NCBI GenBank assembly: GCA_037126765.1
Contig: JBBCBC010000035.1
Coordinates: forward strand, 2,108,001-2,172,000
Direction of reading: 5' to 3'
Length of the DNA: 64,000 nt
DNA from: Stenogyne calaminthoides
Taxonomy: Eukaryota > Streptophyta > Magnoliopsida > Lamiales > Lamiaceae
This document shows positions 1 to 12,175 of this stretch, piece by piece. Position 1 is the first letter of the stretch. Each line of letters opens with the position of its first letter. A program made the translations under genes and the position numbers. The notes beneath the pieces were generated by a model, which worked only from the letters and a program-made list of their open reading frames with translations, did not search any database and was not told the DNA's origin.

Positions 1-83
1 TTCCCAAATCCTCTGCAAATAAATCCATTTGCCCAGAAAATCCCTAACCCTAAAAAGCTTCATCTCTTCAGTCAATATCTGAA

Positions 84-3000
84 ATGGCTCCAACCTTGTT
101 CGAGAGATTAGCCGAAACCAACAAGCCATGGTACGAGTTCGTTGTCTCACTCGAAAGCACAACCAACTCAAAGCCAGAAGAGGAGGCTCTGCATATGATT
201 CAACTGGCCAAACTCACTCAGCTCGTCGCAAGCCGACCAGACCAGGAGTTTGCGAAAGAGGTAATCGAATTCATCTGTAACTTGAAGATAGATGAAGAGA
301 ATTGTATACATTCTTCGATTACCGTATCACACTTAGAGCATTCATCAAAATACATCGACTTTGAGAGGGAATTATATATTATTCCGAAAAATTTGAATGA
401 TGTTTTTGAGCTCTGCGATAGAGGAGAGGATCCTACTATGTATATGTCAGGAAGAGAGCAGGAGTATTTAGATAGGATTGCTGAGAATCCTGTTAAATTT
501 GAGGCGACATTACATAAGAGGCACTTGAAGCCACAATATCGTGTGCTGATGGATATTGTGAGCAAATGCATCATGAGTCTTGCAGGGAGTTTTGAGCAGA
601 TCAGTACCCCGAAGCTCAGATTGATGTCGGCGATAGAGGCCTCACCCACCACTGACTTCAACTGGCTGAAATTTTTGATTCAGACGGTGAGTGAGCAGAC
701 TAAAGTTTTGAGGAAGATTGACGGGGTGATGTCAATAAAAGGCAAGGTCCACCATGCCACAAAAATCGCTTATATTTTGGAGATGTGCAGAGAGGAGGAG
801 GATATCTTTGCCAATTCGACCTCATTCCCTAAGAGCAAAGTGCTATTCAAGCCTATTGCTGCGAAGAGGCAAGTCATCAAGGGAAAGAAAGAGAAGAAAG
901 TGGAATCACCTTCTGCGGCTGCTGAGAAAGAGACACAACAAACCAGGGGGAAGGTTTTGTTGGAGGCTAAGATGGAGCAGGGAGAGAAGATGAAGAAAAA
1001 AACTCTCGCTCCCAAGCGCAGAAGATTGGTGGTTCTCACCGATGAAGATGACAAATGATTACGAGGAGATTCAACTTTGAGGCCAAACCTTCGAGTTCAC
1101 CATTGCAAGTGTTGGCTCAGGTTATCTCTAGAACACAGGATCAGACTGAGGAGCAGGTCTTCTCTGAGGTGCTCGAGACATCACTTAGTTCAGATAAAAT
1201 TTCTCAGGAAATTTTTAAAGGAGCTCAGACCTCAGAGATGCCTACCTCAGATGTGCAGGCTCAAGCAGAAGAGCCCATTTGAGTCGATCTGAAGATGTGG
1301 GGCTCGGTGAAGAGCCAACTCGGACTAAACCGAGGGATATGCCTCCGGCCTCAGAACCCCGCTCGATGCAAATCGAGGACTGTTGCAAGACAACCTTCGA
1401 GAGCCTTTGAGACTCGGGGAGCGGGAAATATTCTTGATGAGCTCTGGTGATCTATTGCTTGATCCTCACCGATGCTTCAATTGAACAACAAGACTGAGAT
1501 GGAAGAAGGGGCGGGATGAAGAAGGCGAGTGGAGGAGCAAGGGAGCGGTTCATTCTTGACCAATACGAGCTCGGCTCATCCCGATCGCAAGATGTTTTCT
1601 TGATTAAGGGCGATAGTGTTCATCCTCAATCGGACTCTTCCCGAGATGCTCGATATTCTTACATTCGGGAGGAAGATCGGTGGAATGAGAGGCGACCTTC
1701 CGACCGACTTCTCGGGGTTCGGAAGGACAAAGCTTAGGATGAAAAACTCCGATTTTGATGAAATTTGGTTCGAAGAAGAAGTTGAGAGGAGAGCGATGAA
1801 TATGGTGCCCCGGCGCGGAGACAAATCTAAAGATGGAGATGGGGACCAACGGGGGAGATCTTGAGGATCGATCTCGGATGGGAAAAGGAGACTTTTGTTC
1901 TTGATCAACTTTGAAATTGGTCAACATCGGTAAGCTAGCACTCTTGGTGAGGCTCGATTAGAGGCGGAGCTCGGGATCGTGAAGCTCGGGATGATCAAAG
2001 CAAAGACTGAGAAGGTCTGAAGGTTCTGAGATAGACCTCACTCCCTTGGTGGAAAAACTTGAGAAGGTTGAGCCAATGATGATCAAAATTGCTCAGATAG
2101 AGGAGATATTGGCCAACCAAGCTCAAAAGATGGAGCTTCTTAGTCACTCTTCAGACCTGGTGAACATTCAAGACACTCTGACCACCAAGATGACCTCCAT
2201 GGAAGAAAAATTTGAATGAAAATTTTTGGAGGGAGTCAAGGCCGAAAGTTAAGTCTTGAATCAAGGCGAAACACCGGGGAGAGCTCTGAATTCCTAGAGG
2301 TGAAATTGGCAGAGAAGAATGAGGTGCTAATCAAGTCTGCTGTTGAGGAAATGAGCTCAGTACTCATGACCAAGATGACAGAGATATTCAAAGAAGCACT
2401 CTCTTGCCAGTTTGCCCACTTATCTGAAGAAGTTTCTGTGACCAAGAACCATCTCAGGAGAATGGAAGATGAGCAAGATCAGTTAGCAGGAGAGATCCGC
2501 TGTGTGAGCAAAGAACAATATCACATGGACACAACACTCTCTAGACTTCTTCCAAATTACGGTGCCAAGAAGGGGGAAAAGGAAGGTGAAGACCTCAGGA
2601 AGTTCATGGCACGTACTTTGGAGAAGAAGGCTCAGAAAGAGGCTGAAATGTATAACCTAGCCAAAGCCTCAAGAGAAGTCGAAGCTACTGAGAAGTTGAA
2701 GTTCGCTCAGGTGGAGAAACCTATCTACACTCGAGTTTCTGAGCAAACCATGCTTGAAGTTGCAAGAGAGAAACTGAGTGCTAGAGCAAAGGTTGGAACA
2801 AGCAGTTCTTCTTTGAATTACTATAAAGAGGAAAGCCTTGGGCGTTGTTCAACCTGAAAGCAAGCGTGCAAAGGCTTCTAAGACAATCCAGAGAAAGCTG
2901 ATTCTGGATGAAGATGTTGAAGAATCTGAGTCTCAACCTCAGAAGAAAGTCTTCAACACGAGAAATGCTCTGAAGACACTCCAAGTAGAACAAGCTAAGA

Positions 3001-3605
3001 AAGTCACGCGCCCGATCTCGGGAGCATATGTGATCGAGAAAGAAGATATGAGCGAAGAAGCGAAGCGAAGGAGTGAATTCAGGAAGTTTGCAAGCAAGAG
3101 GAAAGAGACATCAAAAGCACTAAAGTGGCCCCACGTTGATAAATGGATGCCCATCAAACTCAACGATATGTGGGAAGAAGTTAAGAGAACCTTCTGGTTT
3201 AATTATGATGTTCTCAGGGAATGGAGAGGGGAAAGCTCAGATCAAGATGAAGCTTTTATTGAATATCTTCTAACCTTCTATCCAAAGTATCTCCAAGGCT
3301 GGATTAACCTTGCGGATGAAGGTGGAGTACAGATAGCAGCCCCTGGTCCATACTCCTATCCTCCTCCAAGACTTGGTAATGGCTTGGTGAATGAAAAGGT
3401 CATTACTCAAGAAATTGCTCAGTATGCTGGTCAGTTGGGTTTAACAGGGAACAGTCCGGACATCTTCAAGGAGAGAAATGAGCTGAAGAAGAGATTTTTC
3501 GGAATGTTCGACCTGGAGGTGCCCGCTGATGAAGTTGAGAATGAAAATGAAGAAGCGGAAAGGCGAAGAGCCAAAATCAAGATGGAGACTCAGAAGATTC
3601 TGTAA
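84..3605 (+). pseudogene. Env-like (3' extra) ORF of element E, frameshifted
   Basis: Three open segments lie in different frames: 84-1058 (324 aa), 1055-1282 (75 aa) and 2216-3605 (two overlapping frames, switch near 2838). The first ends at a stop beside an A run near 1053 and continues in another frame, so a single-base slip is likely. The 1290-2210 stretch is broken in every frame and is rich in CG where CAG/CTG would be expected. The N-terminal ~220 residues are helical and include KPQYRVLMDIVSKCIM (about residues 152-167), which aligns by eye with RKYRLLFEIVSKVIL in C and RKYRLLLEIVQKVIM in D. A Lys/Glu-rich stretch follows. The last part (2838-3605) has a W-rich globular region (KWMPIKLNDMWEEVKRTFWF) ending in a charged tail. 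I see no signal peptide or transmembrane segment. Start 84 follows a leader-like, unstructured 5' sequence. Function is unknown. Confidence 0.6.
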
Positions 3606-3984
3606 TCTTTAAATTTTTGTCTTTCTGATTTTGTTGATAAACTCATTGTAATCTGTAATGGGATACCAATCATCAATGAAGATTTATCATTATGCTCAAA
3701 AGATAATATCTCATTATCTTATTTACATGACTTTTATTTTGATATGCTGATTGTATGATGATATGGGGGAAATTGTCTGAATATGGAAGAAATTGTTTAA
3801 GTATTTGGTAATGAACTATTTAAAGAGATTCATTACTGAAGAAATTGTTGGGAGACTCTCTGAATTTGTTGGGAGTTTTCTCTGATTCAGAAATTATTGG
3901 GAGACGTAACCATCTTGTAATAGAATAAACTGGAACCTGAGTATAGGTTATATGTTTGTAACAAGATAGGTTTTGGCATCATCA

Positions 3985-3997
3985 AAAAGGGGGAAAT
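3985..3997 (+). other. Polypurine tract of element E
   Basis: The purine run AAAAAGGGGGAAATTG abuts the LTR start TGTTGGGAG. It is the plus-strand primer site expected directly 5' of a copia 3' LTR. Confidence 0.75.
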
Positions 3998-4827
3998 TGT
4001 TGGGAGATGAATTTAATAAAAGATAATATGATTTTGATTAAGATCCCAAAACCCCTAAGTATGACATGTTCAGAATGATCTTGATAGTTGAGTCAGGATT
4101 CAGTTTAGAGTATTCAGGATGTTATCTGCAAAATGTATAGTCAGCAGATATAGATCAAGATAGACTACGAAAAAAACTTCAATATGTTTTTTGAGAAGCG
4201 AAGACTCAAAGACGAATCTGATGTATCGGTCATGAGACTCGAAGAAGAATACGAAGACTCGAGAAGACCACGAAGACTACGAAGACACAAGACTGAAGAC
4301 TGAAGATCAAGAATACTGAAGGCACAGTAATTACTAAAGACTCAATAATGTACTAAATGCTCAGTATAAACCTGAATGTTCCGAGGCACTGAATATATCT
4401 ATCTGAAGGATGCAATACTGAGAAGATCGCGATTCCTTTGATAAAAGATATTTGCCAAGACATTCAAATGCAGACAAAAGGAACTAAGTCAGAAGTGTTG
4501 TTAAGGTTATATCAAACTCAGAGTTTGTAACCAAAAGAGCCGTTGAAGGTGTCTACCTTTAAGCGGAGACAAAAAGTCAAAAAGAGGAAGACAAAGATTG
4601 ATACCATCATACCGACAATCGACAGTGGATGGTCATTGAAAAAAGATGTCGGATGTCGAAAGTTCCGATCGCAAAAAGGTGAAGACCGGCTACATGAAAG
4701 GCTATTGCCTAAAAAGTGTTAGGGAGGTTCAAACTCTAAATATAGCCGTTCCTCACACACCTTAAGAGGAAACTCACAAAGCTATCTCTCCAACGGATAG
4801 TTTTCAAGAGTGACCTTGGTGTATGCC

Positions 4828-4835
4828 TATAAATA
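4828..4835 (+). promoter_or_regulatory. TATA box of the E LTR promoter
   Basis: TATAAATA lies about 830 bp into the LTR, at the expected U3/R position. The same box appears at the matching place in the C LTR (43898) and, on the minus strand, in the tandem-array LTRs (51894-51901). Confidence 0.6.
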
Positions 4836-5140
4836 CTGGTGACCCTCTACATTGTAAGGTTACGGGAAATTTATACGCAACTCAAGAGCTCAAACTTATT
4901 CTTGCAAAAGTTAAAGCACTCGAAAAACCTTGAGATTTCCCAAGTGCTTTTATATTGAAGAGAGCTCACTATACTAAGCCTAGCTTGATAAGATTTATCC
5001 AAAGCTTAGTCGAGATATCCTAACCCTTTGCATTGTGCTTCATTGTAAAGGATATCTCATCCTAGTTGGAAACCAACCGAGAAACCCCAAACCCTTGAGA
5101 AGGTAGTTGGAGTGTGTTTGTTGGTGAGTAGAGTTGTAAA

Positions 5141-5442
5141 GAGTTAGTAAACTACGGAGGTAGTCAGAAAACTCAGGGTCGGGTTGAGTAAGTAAACTAC
5201 GTGGAGTAGTCAGAAAACTCAGGGCCAAGTTGAGTAAGTAAACTACGAGGTAGTCAGAAAACTCTAGAGGAGAAGTTAGTAAGCTACAGGGGTAGTCTGA
5301 AAGCTTGTGAGTGTTTGAGTAAGTAAACTACGGAGGTAGTCAGAAAACTCAAGGTCGGGTTGAGTAAGTAAACTACGTGGAGTAGTCGTAAAAACTCGGA
5401 TCGAAGTTGAGTAAGTAAACTACGAGGTAGTCAGAAAGCTCA
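5141..5442 (+). repeat. Seven tandem hairpin-forming units in the E LTR leader
   Basis: About seven copies of a ~40-46-bp unit of the form GAGT-N6-ACTAC-N3/5-GTAGT-N6-ACTC. GAGT pairs with ACTC and ACTAC pairs with GTAGT, so each copy can fold into a short two-part stem-loop. The cluster lies ~310-610 bp downstream of the TATA box and would be in the 5' leader of the element RNA. One copy (about 5273-5310) is a variant ending in AGCTTG. Related units occur at 6255-6340 and in each LTR of the 50-59 kb array. Confidence 0.75.
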
Positions 5443-6029
5443 GAAGTGATTAGTGAATTTCTCTGAAGAGTCAGGGAGAGTGGATGTAGGAGCTTGAGTC
5501 TCTGAACCACTATAATTGTTGTGTTCTTTATTGCTTTCCTTATCGGCTTAAGCTATTTGCATTGACTTGATTTTGAAAGCATACTTTTCACTGATATTTC
5601 AGTTGGAATCAATCCACTGGAAGTTGCATATAATTGAATCACAGCCTAATCACTATTTCATTAAGGGAAGGTTTTCAGCAAAGCTTAAAACGAGTATAAA
5701 CTAAAGGGCCAACCATTCAATACGGTGAGTAGCTAGAACGAGATAGTTACCAAACCGAACTCTCTCGGCGAGTCGATAAGTTAGTTATCGATCCAAGCAT
5801 CTCGGGATCTCGACACTCGAGGACTCGGTTGAGATTATCGAGGTATCCGAAAGCGATTTCGGGATCTTTGTCTCGATGAGACTTTGACTCGAGCGATCTG
5901 TGCTTCTCAGAACCTAATCTTCAGGATTATCTGACCCAAGCTGACCTCAGTAAGAAAAAGTTTTAAAAACATTGAACACGTGTATTCCCCCCCCATACAC
6001 GTGTAAGACTCATTGCACCGAGACCAACA

Positions 6030-6597
6030 TATACATATATATTCAAAGAGTGTTCTAGAACCCAACTTAAGCAACCCACGATGTATCATAAGCTTAGAGA
6101 GATTTTCCCAACCTTAGCATTGAGGCTAAACAAATGTAAGGGAAAATCTCACCATAGTTGGAGACAACACCAAACCCAAAACCCATTCTCGGAAGAGATA
6201 ACTAGTGGTGAAGTGAGGTAGTTGTTAGGCGAGCCCGAGAGGGTGATAAGTCCAGTTTGAGTTAGTAAACTACAGAGTTAGTCAGAAAGCTCAAAGTAGA
6301 AAGGTTAGTAAACTACAGAGGTAGTCAGAAAGCCTTAGGATGTGTTTGAAGGAATTTCCCTAGGAACAGGGAGAGTGGATGTAGGAGCTTGAGTCTCCGA
6401 ACCACTATACGTTGTTGTGTTCTTTACTGCTTTACGTTCTTATCTTGTCATACGCATTCGATTATAAGCAAGACACAACACATGAGCTTAAAAGAAAAAA
6501 ATCTGGAATCACCATTCCTTCACCCCTGTTTTATATGCATCGCCCGACATGTTTTGCTTCCGCACGCGCAAAATGGGTTTTCCCACCGGGACCAACA
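6030..6597 (+). repeat. LTR fragment G (same family as the 51-59 kb array)
   Basis: This is the last ~570 bp of an LTR in plus orientation. It matches, in reverse complement, the left parts of the array LTRs (for example 51109-51790): 'gtgttctagaac', 'cacgatgtatc', 'agagataactagtggtgaagtgaggtag', the hairpin units, and the terminus 'ttttcccaccgggaccaaca'. Element E interrupts its left side. No primer-binding site follows, so this is probably the right end of a solo or 3' LTR. Confidence 0.65.
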
Positions 6598-7195
6598 GAG
6601 GCGATGTATGCTGAAGACAACGCTGAAATTTATAAGTGAATTGATAATATGTTTGACTAATGCTTCAGGAAGACTCTGTTTCATAATCCTTGAAACTGCT
6701 GGTTCTGTATAAACAATTTGAGTTTTCTATGAACTGCTAAGATTTGTTGTTCAAAGCACATTAATTTGGTGAAGATTATCGTTGTGTACCATGCTATAAT
6801 TTTTTCAATATAATGTCGTTCACCGTTATTTTGTTCCTTTTGTTTTCCAGGGATTTCAGCTTAAGTTGAGTTGTTTTTGAGGCCTTGGTTTCAAGTTGCT
6901 TATATTTGTGGAAGAATTTACCTTATCAAATCCAACTATATGTTACTTGCATTAATATCAACTTTCCTAATGTTTTCAGCACAAATTACATACAAGTTGC
7001 AGTAACATTATGCTGCACTCAAAGTTTGGTTATGGGCTGAATTGTGATCAACTGTTAAGCCAGCACTGAACTTCGATTGTGATCTATGATTGCAAACTTG
7101 AAGTTCCATTCCATTAACCTAAAGTCTCCATTCCATTAGGATCTCAACATCTATGTTTCTATGCTCTTATGCTTGAAATTTCTTTATTTGGTTAC
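6598..7195. other. Unassigned stretch, no gene seen
   Basis: It holds only short open frames and T-rich sequence resembling intron or UTR. If the layout is read parsimoniously this is interior sequence of the CACTA element, but nothing in it proves that. Confidence 0.4.
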
Positions 7196-7565
7196 TTGAA
7201 ACAACTAACACTTTTTAGAGAAACAACTAATACTTTTTAGTGAAAACACCTAATACTTTTTAGTGAAACAACTAATACTTTTTAGTGAAAACAACTGATA
7301 CTTTTTAGTGAAAACAACTAATACTTTTTAGTGTAAACACCTAATACTTTTTATTTAAATAAATAATACTTTATAGTAAAACAACTAATATTTTTTAGTG
7401 AAAACAACTGATACTTTTTAGTGAAACAACTAATACTTTTTAATGAAAACACCTAATACTTTTTAGTGAAACAACTAATACTTTCTAGTGAAACAACTAA
7501 TACTTTTTAGTGAAAACAACAGATACTTTCTAGTGAAACAACTAATACATTTTAGTAAATACACA
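7196..7565 (+). repeat. Minisatellite, ~24-25 bp unit
   Basis: About fifteen head-to-tail copies of a unit near AACTAATACTTTTTAGTGAAA, with small indels and substitutions (ACAACTGATAC, ACACCTAATAC). It has no coding potential. The unit core CTAATACTTTTTAGTGAAAA resembles the arms of the inverted-repeat element at 15244-15446. Confidence 0.85.
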
Positions 7566-7839
7566 ACTTGTTCATAATATGAAAGAGTGTTTAGTATCAT
7601 TTAACTGTTAAAAAAACGTTCTTATTAGCTGAGAAACAAGGGTATCAGTATTAAAGAATTAAAGTAGAATATCTTGAAATTGGTTAATGATTGGTTTTAT
7701 TTGTTATTGCATAACAACTCATTCATCTCCATTGCTTATTCAATGAGTTCATAGACAATTTATATATTTCAAGTGAATTACGATTATTTGGGGAAATAAG
7801 AAAGTGTAACAAACTTTATGTCCGTTAAAGTAAATATAT

Positions 7840-7876
7840 AAAACGGGCTCGTTTCAAGCACGGGCAGAATACTAGT
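7840..7876 (+). mobile_element. Possible Helitron 3' terminus
   Basis: A 6-bp GC-rich stem (GCTCGT / ACGGGC, one G-T pair) with a 7-nt loop at 7847-7865 is followed 6 nt later by CTAGT (7872-7876). A hairpin then CTRR-T is the usual Helitron 3' end. No matching 5' TC end was identified, so the extent is unknown. Confidence 0.35.
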
Positions 7877-8343
7877 AAATTAAATATAACTCTAAATTGC
7901 TCCTCTACTATAATATTCGATTTTCTCGATTAATTAAATGATCATTTGAATACTGCAAATAATTAATTATTCAATTATTATATAATATTATTTGGATTTT
8001 AAAATTATGATAGAATAAATTTATTATTAATATTTTATAAATATTTATAAATAAAAAATTAATACCATTACACTTAGAAACTAATACCCACTACAACTTA
8101 TCAATTGATACAATTACAACTTATAAATTAAGTTAAATTTGCGATTCCTATGTCGGGGCGTATCATAATATTAGATCTTTATTGATAATATGATATTAGT
8201 TTATAAGAATAGTAATATCAATTTATAAGTGTAATGACATCAGTTTCATATTATGAACAAGTTTCATAGGAAAATGTGGTGAGAATTAATATAAATTCCT
8301 AACAGCTAGGTGCATGCATCTTTTAAAGTATAGGTGTATAACC

Positions 8344-8666
8344 AAGGACGGCCCCATTTATGGGCAAGGCCCACAGGCCCCCCGAAATTTTGAAAATTAT
8401 TATCGATCATAGGTTGTGTGTGTTCATAATGCATTTTAAAATTATACAACTTTGTTATATTGAAATATGCAACTTATTTACATTGAACTGTGTAAGTATT
8501 TTTTCACATTAATAGTTGCACGGTTCAGTGTAAACAAATTGCATCTTTTAATATAACAAGTTGCATGGTTCTAAAATGCATTATGAGTGTAGGGTGCACC
8601 TGAATACATACAAAATTTAGCCTATTACTCGGGCCCCCCTCAACAAAATTCTTGTGTCCGTCCCTG
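8344..8666. mobile_element. hAT-type MITE, 323 bp
   Basis: Terminal inverted repeats CAAGGACGGCC and GTCCGTCCCTG bound a largely palindromic, non-coding interior rich in GGCCC near both ends. Flanking 8-mers TGTATAAC and AGTATAAC match at 7 of 8 positions, as expected for a hAT 8-bp target duplication with one later change. Confidence 0.7.
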
Positions 8667-9042
8667 AGTATAACATATATACAATATTAATAGGTCATTA
8701 TCCTATTGGTAGGTCAATATAGTTATTTCAGTTGTCAATTTAGATATAAAACTTAGTAGAGATATGTATATGATATTTTGAAATCTAGCTAAAATTTTAT
8801 TTTTATAATTATTAATGCATAATTTAAGTTAAAATTGATATTATTAAGCTCGTTTGGGCTCCTATAAACTCGACTAAGTTTGAAAAAGATCATAAATATT
8901 CTACTACCATGTTTTTTAAAAAAAAATATATGTAACTTTCAAATTTTCTCGAATCGATAAGAGATAAATAAACATGATAAATAATAAAAAAAATCCACAA
9001 AACAAATGATAATAATTATTTTAAATTCAATTAATGAAAATG

Positions 9043-9560
9043 TAGTATGAATAAAATAAACTCCAATTTTTTTACGATTAAGATACCCAACAATCAAACA
9101 AATATAAAAAATATAGTATGAATAAAATAAACTCCAACTTTTTTAAGATTAAGATACCCAACAATCAAACAAATAATAAACATGATAAAAAATAAATTAA
9201 AATAAAAAATAAAGATTAAGATACCCAACAATCAAACAAATAAAAAAAATATAGTATGAATAAAATAATCTCCAATTTTTTTAAGATTAAGATATCCAAC
9301 AATCAAACAAGTAATAAAAATATAGTATGAATAAAATAAACTCCAAAAATAAATTAAAATAAAAAATAAAGATTAAGATACCCAACAATCAAACAAATAA
9401 AAAAAATATAGTATGAATAAAATAAACTCCAATTTTTTTAAGATTAAGATATCCAACAATCAAACAAATAAACAAAATATAGTATGAATAAAATAAACTC
9501 CAATTTTTTTTAACATTAAGATACCCAACAATCAAACAAATAATAAACATGATAAAAAAT
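9043..9560. repeat. AT-rich tandem repeat, ~70-bp unit
   Basis: About six copies of a unit containing 'atagtatgaataaaataaac', 'tccaattttttta' and 'gataycccaacaatcaaac', some separated by A-rich filler ('aataaacatgataaaaaat'). The minus-strand open frame across it is low-complexity and not a gene. Confidence 0.8.
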
Positions 9561-10590
9561 AAATAAAAAAAAGATTTTTTAACATTATAAATAAAAAAAA
9601 GATAAAAATAAATAAAAAAGATAAAAGAGAAAAAAATAAATAAAAATGCGGGTTTTAGGGTTGAACACGACACTCATAGGCTACACCACTTATGGTCTAT
9701 ACCCTTTGGGTCATACAATAATAGATGTTATAACTTACATTCGGTATTTCTAAATGAAAGATAAATAAAAAATAAGAGAAAATTTACAATTAATAAATCG
9801 GGACTTCAGCCCCAATTATTCATATCCCCAATTCATCTTCAATTACCAAATTCGTGATTTCATCCCCAATTGTCTACAGCGGCGAAATGTTCATCTTCAA
9901 TTCAACCAAATTCATCTCCCCAATTCGTTCTTCCCAACTCCAGAAATCCCATATTCAATCACAATTAACTGCATGATGTTCATCCCCAATTATCCTTAAT
10001 CCTAAATCATTACTGACGCGACCGCATGATCATCTGGCCGTGAGACTTCATCCCGGACCATCATCTACTGCGGCGAAATGAAGACCTCTGACGTTGGCCA
10101 TGGTGGTGATTTTCTGGCGATTGATTCGATCGTGCGGATTCTGGCAGCACCAGGATTAGCAATGAGGGAGAAGGCTTATCGGGAGAGATCAAGTTGATTG
10201 GGTGCGCATGTGGGGCAAAGATCCACAATCTTCAATCTGCGGCAAGCCGGAGGCGTGGTCAAGCTATGGATGCACCGCACTTCAATCAAATTAGGTATTT
10301 ATTATTATAATTGGAAAGAATGAGTATAATTTGATCTTGATAAATTATAAGAATGTGATTAATTTGATTTACAAACCTAGGGTTAAAATCGTAAGTCTTT
10401 CCACATTCTTTGTAATTTTGGTATTATGTATGTCAAACGCCCATTAATTATCAATGATTTGGCTTTGGAGCCAAAAAAGGCCTTGGGCTTGGTCTTAAAA
10501 AATTTTTAAATGAGATTTTGGGGGCGTGGATTAGTGGAAAAATCTTAAGCGATATCTATTCAAATTTGATTAGAAAATATTCCATTCTTA
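9561..10590. other. Unassigned stretch, no gene seen
   Basis: A-rich sequence gives way at about 9780 to a mixed-composition block with repeated 'atccccaatt' and 'gcggcgaaatg' words. No open frame has recognisable homology. Confidence 0.4.
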
Positions 10591-10770
10591 TTCAGAGATA
10601 TTCACGTACATACCCACACTTATTTATACTCGATCAAACCCAAAACCTCTCACCCTTCTTTTTAATATCGCGAATCTTCAACACTCTCTTCAATAGTTTC
10701 CTCTCTCCTCTCATCAATGAGTTTACAGTAACTATTCCCTTTTTGTGTTCATATATATGTGTTTCTTGAA
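10590..10770 (+). promoter_or_regulatory. Candidate promoter and 5' UTR of the CACTA ORF
   Basis: TATTTATA at 10621 is followed by a pyrimidine-rich, 5'-UTR-like stretch (10640-10720) and a possible splice donor (GTAACT, about 10729). An acceptor 'tttttcag' occurs at about 12160-12167, just before the ATG at 12176, which would make a ~1.4-kb 5'-UTR intron. This is inference from sequence feel only. Confidence 0.3.
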
Positions 10771-12175
10771 TTGCTAGTCGTTAATTGTTCATTATGTGGT
10801 GTTTGATTGTTGTCTTATTTTCTTTGTAAGTCTTTTGAACCCTTGCACATTAGACGTAATAAAACATGAATTTCACTAAAAATAATGGTTTGTAAATCAA
10901 CCACTGTAGTTGAAATTACCAGTAGTTATATATACTTTGTTGATTACTATATACATTGTTGTAATGTAGTTGCTTATACTGCAATTGATTCATGATTGCC
11001 TTAATTTAGACTTTAAAGGTGCAAGTGATTACTAATTATTTGTAAACTATGCAAGTGATTACTAATTGTTGTAAATTATGCAAGTGGTAGGTTACGCTTT
11101 TTCGTTTTGTATCTTTTACGTGAAATGTGCGAATGATCCTAACTTATTGTTGCCTTCATTTCAAGTGGAAGAGCACCTTAGTAGTGTAAAATTCTAATGA
11201 GAATTAACTTCATTAACTTATGCGAATTATTTGATTGTTAAGGTGGTTTTTTCTATATCTTTGTGGTTGGAGTTTCAACACAACATCTTTAATGAGGTTG
11301 CATCTTGGATTAATAGCTATAATAGAGTAGTGAACACTGAATTCTCAATTTATATATTTTCAACAACATCATAAAAATCTCTCAAATTTATTAATATTCA
11401 ATAGCACTTGGATTAATAGCTATAACAGAAATGAGGTTGGAGTTTCAAATTCTCAATTTATATATTTTCAACATCATAAAATTTCTCAAATTTATCAATA
11501 TTCAATAGCACTTGGATTAATAGCTATAATAGAGTAGTGAACACTGAATAATTAGTTATAAGAATTCAGTTTTTGGTGCTTAGTAGTATTGTTTTTACTT
11601 GGGCTTCTTTAATGTTGGTGTGATGTTTCATACATTTATGATTTATGTGGATCTGTTCATCACTGTTGCCTCTTGTAGAAGTATGTTTATTAACCAATTG
11701 GTAGACTGAAGTGGTAAATATGCTCATTAAAAATCTCTTGGACAACATAAGGCAGATAAATCAGTCAAATATTAGACTAGGTATTACGGTTAAGTCACGA
11801 GAGAAAAATTCTATTTTTTCCAAATCATTGTAATACTTCTCATTTATCTTCAATAATTACTGTATTGGCTTCTTGTAATCCTTGCTGAAACTAACAAGTA
11901 TACATAACATCATTAGCTTCTGAAATTAGACAAGTAGTTGGTGTTTTAGGTTAGAGAAACATTTAAGGCTTGCATTACTTTGGTGTTTTAGGTTGATTCT
12001 GTGAATTTTTTACTATAATTTCTTACATACTTTTGTGAAAGGCACAACTCTTCTTTGCATTTAAAGCTGGGAAAGATTGCCTTTTTACAAATATTTTTCT
12101 TCTTGTTGGTTTACAAATTAATCAATCAAATTTATTTTTTCTAGTTAACAATTCTTCATTTTTCAGGTTTGAGAT

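Larger units (their letters stand above)
1..6029 (+). mobile_element. Ty1-copia (Sirevirus-like) element E, 3' portion
   Basis: The window opens inside an LTR retrotransposon. In order it holds a broken env-like ORF (84-3605), a polypurine tract (3985-3997) and a 3' LTR starting TGTTGGGAG (3998) and ending ACCAACA (6029). The gag-pol part and 5' LTR lie left of the window. Assignment to the Sirevirus-like copia group rests on the extra ORF placed 3' of pol, the PPT sequence and the family resemblance to elements C and D, which retain recognisable pol. The sequence to the right (6030-6597) is part of an LTR of another family, so E appears to have inserted into that LTR. The 5 bases after E (TATAC) would be its target duplication, but the left copy is out of view. 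Confidence 0.75.
3998..6029 (+). repeat. 3' LTR of element E
   Basis: It begins TGTTGGGAG and ends ACCAACA. A TATA box at 4828 divides U3 from the transcribed part. Downstream is a cluster of hairpin-forming tandem units (5141-5442). The end was set by alignment by eye with the C LTR: both share 'gtataaact', a '...aaaagttttt...' stretch and a short C-rich tract before the terminal ACCAACA or ACCTACA. Part of 5760-5900 shows the CAG/CTG-to-CG pattern. Confidence 0.65.

Noticed and set aside
218..661. 147-aa minus-strand open frame
   Set aside because: Lies antisense inside the E env-like ORF; composition is that of a shadow frame.
7196..7565. Regular short repeats suggesting a CRISPR array
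   Set aside because: Units are contiguous with no unique spacers, and the surrounding DNA is a plant transposon landscape.
9389..9673. 94-aa minus-strand ORF rich in Phe/Tyr/Ile, membrane-protein-like
   Set aside because: Translation of the AT-rich tandem repeat; low complexity only.
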